Shown one piece after another: positions 4,844 through 7,679 of a stretch of 7,679 nt of DNA. Position numbers and translations under genes: made by a program. The stretch is from contig CANQLF010000035.1 in NCBI GenBank assembly GCA_947624635.1, positions 1 to 7,679 on the forward strand, in the 5' to 3' direction. Position 1 is the first letter of the stretch. The number at the start of each line of letters is the position of its first letter. The notes beneath the pieces were generated by a model. That model was not told where the DNA came from. It did not search any database and saw only the letters and a list, made by a program, of their open reading frames with translations. Source of the DNA: an uncultured Bacilli bacterium (GTDB lineage: Bacteria > Bacillota_I > Bacilli_A > RF39 > UBA660).

Positions 4844-5569
4844 ATGAATATAGAATCAGTTAATAATCAAAAAGTTAAAGATTATACTAAACTTAATCAA
4901 AAAAAGTATAGAGATGAATCTAATTTATTTATAGTTGAAGGATTAAATCTAATAAATGAGGCATATAAAAATGGATATTTAAAAACATTATTAATAGAAA
5001 AAGGAAAAGTTTTACCACTAGATGTAGAAACATATTATGTAACAAAAGATATATTAAAGAAAATAACTACACTAGATAATCCACCTACAATGATAGGTAT
5101 TTGTGAAAAATTAAAAGAAAAAGAACTAGGTGATAAAATACTAGTATTAGATGAAATCCAAGACCCAGGTAATTTAGGTACGATTATTAGAAGTGCTTGT
5201 GCGTTTAACATAGATACAATAATACTTAGTGAAGATTCTGCTGACTTATATAATCCTAAAGTAGTTAGAGCAACACAGGGTATGTTATTTAATGTAAATA
5301 TTATAGTTAAAGATTTAAGTACTTTTATACCACTATTAAAGATGGATGGTTATAAAATATATGGAACTGCAGTTGATGGTGGAGTAAACGTTAAAAATTT
5401 AGAATGTTATTCAAAATATTGTATAATAATGGGTAATGAAGGTAATGGAATAAGTGATAATATTAAAAAACTATGTGATAAATTAATATATATTTCTATG
5501 AATGAAAAATGTGAAAGCTTAAATGTGGGTGTTGCTACTAGTATAATTTTATATGAATTAAATAACTAA
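4844..5569 (+). CDS. SpoU/TrmH-family RNA 2'-O-methyltransferase
   Basis: This 241-aa protein has both parts of the family: an N-terminal substrate-binding domain (about 1-90, with LFIVEGLNLINEA at 28-40 and NPPTMIGI at 79-86) and a C-terminal knotted SPOUT domain. The three S-adenosylmethionine-binding motifs are clear: DPGNLGTIIRSACAF (107-121, with the conserved N and R), GNEGNGIS (197-204) and ISMNEKCESLNVGVA (217-231). It methylates a ribose in rRNA or tRNA; the substrate nucleotide cannot be told from sequence. It resembles the 23S rRNA methyltransferase group (RlmB/YsgA-like) more than tRNA Gm18 TrmH, in my judgement. Length is normal. Its stop TAA shares a base with the rimM ATG (TAATG), so it heads a coupled operon with rimM and trmD. 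It was given an ATG start at 4844 on the basis of AGGTGA. Confidence 0.92.
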   Translation: MNIESVNNQKVKDYTKLNQKKYRDESNLFIVEGLNLINEAYKNGYLKTLLIEKGKVLPLDVETYYVTKDILKKITTLDNPPTMIGICEKLKEKELGDKILVLDEIQDPGNLGTIIRSACAFNIDTIILSEDSADLYNPKVVRATQGMLFNVNIIVKDLSTFIPLLKMDGYKIYGTAVDGGVNVKNLECYSKYCIIMGNEGNGISDNIKKLCDKLIYISMNEKCESLNVGVATSIILYELNN

Positions 5570-6054
5570 TGGAATATATAAAAATAGGTAGAGTAGTAAC
5601 AACACATGGAATAAAAGGAGAAATTAGAATATTATCTGATTTTAAATATAAAGATAAAGTATTTGCTAAAGGTAGTATTTTATATTTAGGAGAAGAAAAG
5701 TTAGCTGTAACAATTAATAATCATAGAGTACATAAAAATTATAATATGGTATTACTTGACGGATATGATAATATAAATCAAGTATTAAACTTTAAAGGTA
5801 AAAACGTTTATATTAATAAAGATGAATTTAATTTTGATAGTTATATAGATGAAGAATTAATAGGCTTTGATGTAATTATGAATGATAAAATAATAGGTAA
5901 AATATATAATATTATAAAAATTCCAAATAATAGTTTATTTGAAATAAAGGATAACGAAAAATTATTTTATATACCTAATAATTCAGAATTAATTATTAAA
6001 ATTGACTTTAAAAATAAAATTTTGTATATGAAATTTATAGAAGGTTTGGTATAA
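5569..6054 (+). CDS. rimM: 16S rRNA processing / 30S maturation factor RimM
   Basis: The 161-aa protein begins YIKIGRVVTTHGIKGEIRI, the hallmark RimM start (G-x-I-x-x-x-H-G-I-x-G-E). Residues 1-84 form the N-terminal RimM barrel and about 90-160 the PRC-barrel domain (ELIGFDVIMND...IGKIYNIIKIPNN...LFYIPNN). RimM binds ribosomal protein S19 and aids maturation of the 30S head. Length is slightly under the usual 165-180. The ATG overlaps the upstream stop by one base and no Shine-Dalgarno sequence is visible before it, so translation probably depends on termination-reinitiation from the methyltransferase gene. Its own stop likewise overlaps the trmD ATG (TAATG). The link with trmD is the classical one, but rpsP, normally just upstream, is not here. 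Confidence 0.95.
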   Translation: MEYIKIGRVVTTHGIKGEIRILSDFKYKDKVFAKGSILYLGEEKLAVTINNHRVHKNYNMVLLDGYDNINQVLNFKGKNVYINKDEFNFDSYIDEELIGFDVIMNDKIIGKIYNIIKIPNNSLFEIKDNEKLFYIPNNSELIIKIDFKNKILYMKFIEGLV

Positions 6055-6719
6055 TGAAGATAGATATTTTAACATTGTTTCCTAATATGTTTAATGGATT
6101 TTTAACTGAATCTATTATTAAAAGAGCAATAGAAAATAATAAAGTTACAATTAATATTCACAATATTAGAGATTATTCAGTGTATAATAATAAGCAGGTT
6201 GATGATACACCTTATGGTGGTGGAGCTGGAATGGTCTTAATGTGTGATCCTATATTTAAAGCTGTAGATGATTTAAAGACTGATGATTCGTTAGTTATAA
6301 TGATGAGTCCTCAAGGTAGTGTTTTTAAACAAAATATAGCTTATGATTTATCTAAGAAAAAACACTTGATAATAATATGTGGTCACTATGAAGGATTTGA
6401 TGAGCGAATCTTATCTATAGTAGACTTAGAATTAAGTATAGGTGATTACGTACTAACAGGTGGTGAGCTACCTAGCATGATTGTAACTGATGCAATTACA
6501 AGATTAATTGATGGAGTAATAGATGAAGAAAGTCATTTAAACGATAGTTTTAGTGATAACTTGTTAGATTATCCTACATATACAAAACCTAGAGTATATA
6601 ATGGTATGGAAGTACCAGAAGTATTACTAAGTGGACATCATGAAAATATAAAAAAATGGAGAAATGAACAAAGAATATTAAAAACAAAAGAAAAAAGACC
6701 GGATTTAATGGAGGAATAG
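6054..6719 (+). CDS. trmD: tRNA (guanine-37-N1)-methyltransferase TrmD
   Basis: The 221-aa protein has the full TrmD pattern: MKIDILTLFPNMF at the start, DDTPYGGGAGMV (50-61), SPQGSVFKQ (85-93), GHYEGFDER (110-118), the knot sequence SIGDYVLTGGELP (128-140), AITRLI (147-152), then NDSFSDNLLDYP and GMEVPEVLLSGHH. It uses S-adenosylmethionine to form m1G37 in tRNAs read at the CCN/CUN/CGG codons, preventing +1 frameshifting. The catalytic Asp and Arg of the family correspond, by my reading, to D164 and R150. The usual PHYTRP reads PTYTKP here, a mild change. It is a little shorter than the common 230-250. The start overlaps the rimM stop by one base. The last codons include GGAGG, the ribosome binding site of the next gene. 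Confidence 0.96.
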   Translation: MKIDILTLFPNMFNGFLTESIIKRAIENNKVTINIHNIRDYSVYNNKQVDDTPYGGGAGMVLMCDPIFKAVDDLKTDDSLVIMMSPQGSVFKQNIAYDLSKKKHLIIICGHYEGFDERILSIVDLELSIGDYVLTGGELPSMIVTDAITRLIDGVIDEESHLNDSFSDNLLDYPTYTKPRVYNGMEVPEVLLSGHHENIKKWRNEQRILKTKEKRPDLMEE

Positions 6720-6721
6720 CT

Positions 6722-7183
6722 ATGGACAGGGGATATGTTATTAGTAAAAATAATTCTAATAAAGAAATACAAGTTATAGAATTTGAAACAAGTAATGGAT
6801 TTGATGTAAATCCTAAAAATAAAGTTAAAAAGAAAAATACTATAAATGTAACAAAGGCTATTTTTATGTCACCAACTATGATTGAAAAAATACTAAATAA
6901 AAAAATAGACAAGCAATATGCTAGTATATTAGATAAAGTAGGTAAAATAGTTAGTGGCGATGATGATGACGATGATGATACTTCTTTCATGGTAGGAGTA
7001 TTAGGTGAAGTAGAACTATTTAGGTCTATAATTAAAAAGAAATATTCTAAGTTCATGAAAGAAGAACAAACCGAAAAATTATTAAAAAGATTATCTATCA
7101 TGTCTAAAGAACTTAAAAAAAGAATATTTGAAATAGAAGAAGAAAAAGTTCAAAATAGAAGTATAGGTGGCAAAGGTAGATAA
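6722..7183 (+). CDS. hypothetical protein, 153 aa, with seven-Asp tract
   Basis: A GGAGG (6710-6714, inside the end of trmD) stands seven bases before the ATG, which follows the trmD stop by two bases, so expression in the same operon is likely. I do not recognise a domain. Residues 1-45 are polar and strand-like; 46-75 (KAIFMSPTMIEKILNKKI and on) look helical; residues 80-86 are seven consecutive Asp coded by GAT/GAC at 6959-6979; 88-135 (FMVGVLGEVELFRSII, then KEEQTEKLLKRLSIMSKELK) look like two amphipathic helices with strong charge. The end is basic (GGKGR). No signal peptide, membrane helix or cysteine is present. The Asp run could be a flexible acidic linker or a divalent-cation binding site. 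It is followed after 16 bases by a membrane protein gene, so a membrane-associated partner role is possible but unproven. Confidence 0.8.
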   Translation: MDRGYVISKNNSNKEIQVIEFETSNGFDVNPKNKVKKKNTINVTKAIFMSPTMIEKILNKKIDKQYASILDKVGKIVSGDDDDDDDTSFMVGVLGEVELFRSIIKKKYSKFMKEEQTEKLLKRLSIMSKELKKRIFEIEEEKVQNRSIGGKGR

Positions 7184-7199
7184 CTTTGGAGGAATTGGT

Positions 7200-7679
7200 A
7201 TGAAAAATAAAGAACAAAATGAAAATTATATTAATATGAGTAAAGATGAATTAATAAAACTATTAAATTTTAATATTAAAAAACATGAAAAAGCAGTAAC
7301 ACTTAATACATATTCTGTACTTTTAGGTCTTTTATTATGTATTGCTTCTGTGATTCTATTTTTTAGATATCCCATACCATCTATTTTAATAATTAGCGCA
7401 TCATATGTTATACCTGTTTTTTATCTTGGACCAAGATCTAAAAAATATCATAATGAAATAATAAACATTAAAAAACAATTAGAAAATATAGTCTTAATAG
7501 ATTATGAAAAAGAAAGATATAAAACCGATATAGAACATAAAGAAAAAATAAAAACATTAGAAAAAAATAATGATGCAACTAAAGTAGATAAGATATCAAT
7601 CGATGAATATTATAATTTTAAAAGAAAGAATGAATTAATAAAATTTAGAGAAGAATTAGAAAAATTAAAAGTAGATGAT
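7200..7679 (+). CDS. two-helix membrane protein of unknown function, 5' part (runs off window)
   Basis: A strong GGAGGA (7188-7193) lies six bases before the ATG at 7200 and the frame stays open for 160 codons to the window end. The start is MKNKEQNENYINMSKDELIK, a charged cytosolic-looking segment with a short helix (14-33). Two hydrophobic stretches follow at about residues 36-55 (NTYSVLLGLLLCIASVILFF) and 60-78 (PSILIISASYVIPVFYLG), joined by a short turn with FRYPIP: a membrane hairpin. From about 80 to the end it is strongly charged (many Lys and Glu) and probably a coiled coil. Both termini would be cytoplasmic. No family recognised. It is the last visible gene of the rimM-trmD operon. 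Confidence 0.8.
   Translation, partial: MKNKEQNENYINMSKDELIKLLNFNIKKHEKAVTLNTYSVLLGLLLCIASVILFFRYPIPSILIISASYVIPVFYLGPRSKKYHNEIINIKKQLENIVLIDYEKERYKTDIEHKEKIKTLEKNNDATKVDKISIDEYYNFKRKNELIKFREELEKLKVDD

Noticed and set aside
6589..7101. Minus-strand ORF of 170 codons, hydrophobic
   Set aside because: Antisense to the end of trmD and to the Asp7 gene; the run of Ser is simply the complement of the GAT/GAC run. No ribosome binding site supports it.

Overview
The window is very AT-rich (roughly a quarter G+C, with some coding stretches near 15%). It uses TGA as a stop (queH ends in TGA) and TGG for Trp, so the standard bacterial code applies and not the Mycoplasma code. Strong AAGGAG/GGAGG/AGGTGA ribosome binding sites, TTGACA-N17-TATAAT promoters and U-tailed hairpin terminators point to a low-GC Bacillota / Mycoplasmatota-like bacterium. 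An uncultured, gut-type lineage with a reduced genome would fit, but that is inference. All genes lie on the + strand.

Left part (1-1894): the 3' portion of an accessory DUF4143-type ATPase, cut by the window edge, followed by queH (epoxyqueuosine reductase, last step of queuosine synthesis) with its own extended -10 promoter. A small conserved-looking acidic protein overlaps the queH stop by ATGA. A bidirectional-type terminator closes this block.

Middle (1956-3541): a consensus promoter drives a lone 508-aa AAA+ protein. It looks like the first ATPase module of ClpA/B/C behind an unrecognised N-terminal region. It has no second ATPase module, and the usual aromatic residue of the pore loop is replaced.

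Gap 3542-4172: this 630-bp stretch has no intact ordinary gene and is the most unusual part of the window. A consensus promoter with an operator-like inverted repeat leads into a tiny or frameshifted ORF, then into a run of hairpins ending in a + strand terminator at 3868-3892. Facing it on the - strand is what looks like a separate ~130-nt structured RNA. It would start near 4045 from a promoter whose -35 box overlaps that of the next + strand gene, carry six hairpins, and end at a 10-bp stem plus T6 terminator at 3942-3913. Two of its hairpins are near-copies of each other whose only differences are paired, complementary changes. The 5' part of this RNA resembles a tracrRNA anti-repeat, but no cas gene or array lies in the window, so that reading is a hypothesis only.

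Right part (4173-7679): a YgjP-like metalloprotein gene, then a tight translation-related operon: SpoU/TrmH-family RNA 2'-O-methyltransferase, rimM (16S processing), trmD (tRNA m1G37 methyltransferase), an unrecognised 153-aa protein with a seven-Asp tract, and a two-helix membrane protein running off the window end. The first junctions are one-base TAATG overlaps, which suggests coupled translation. The usual rimM-trmD neighbours rpsP and rplS are absent from view. Together with queH the window carries at least three RNA-modification enzymes plus a ribosome maturation factor.
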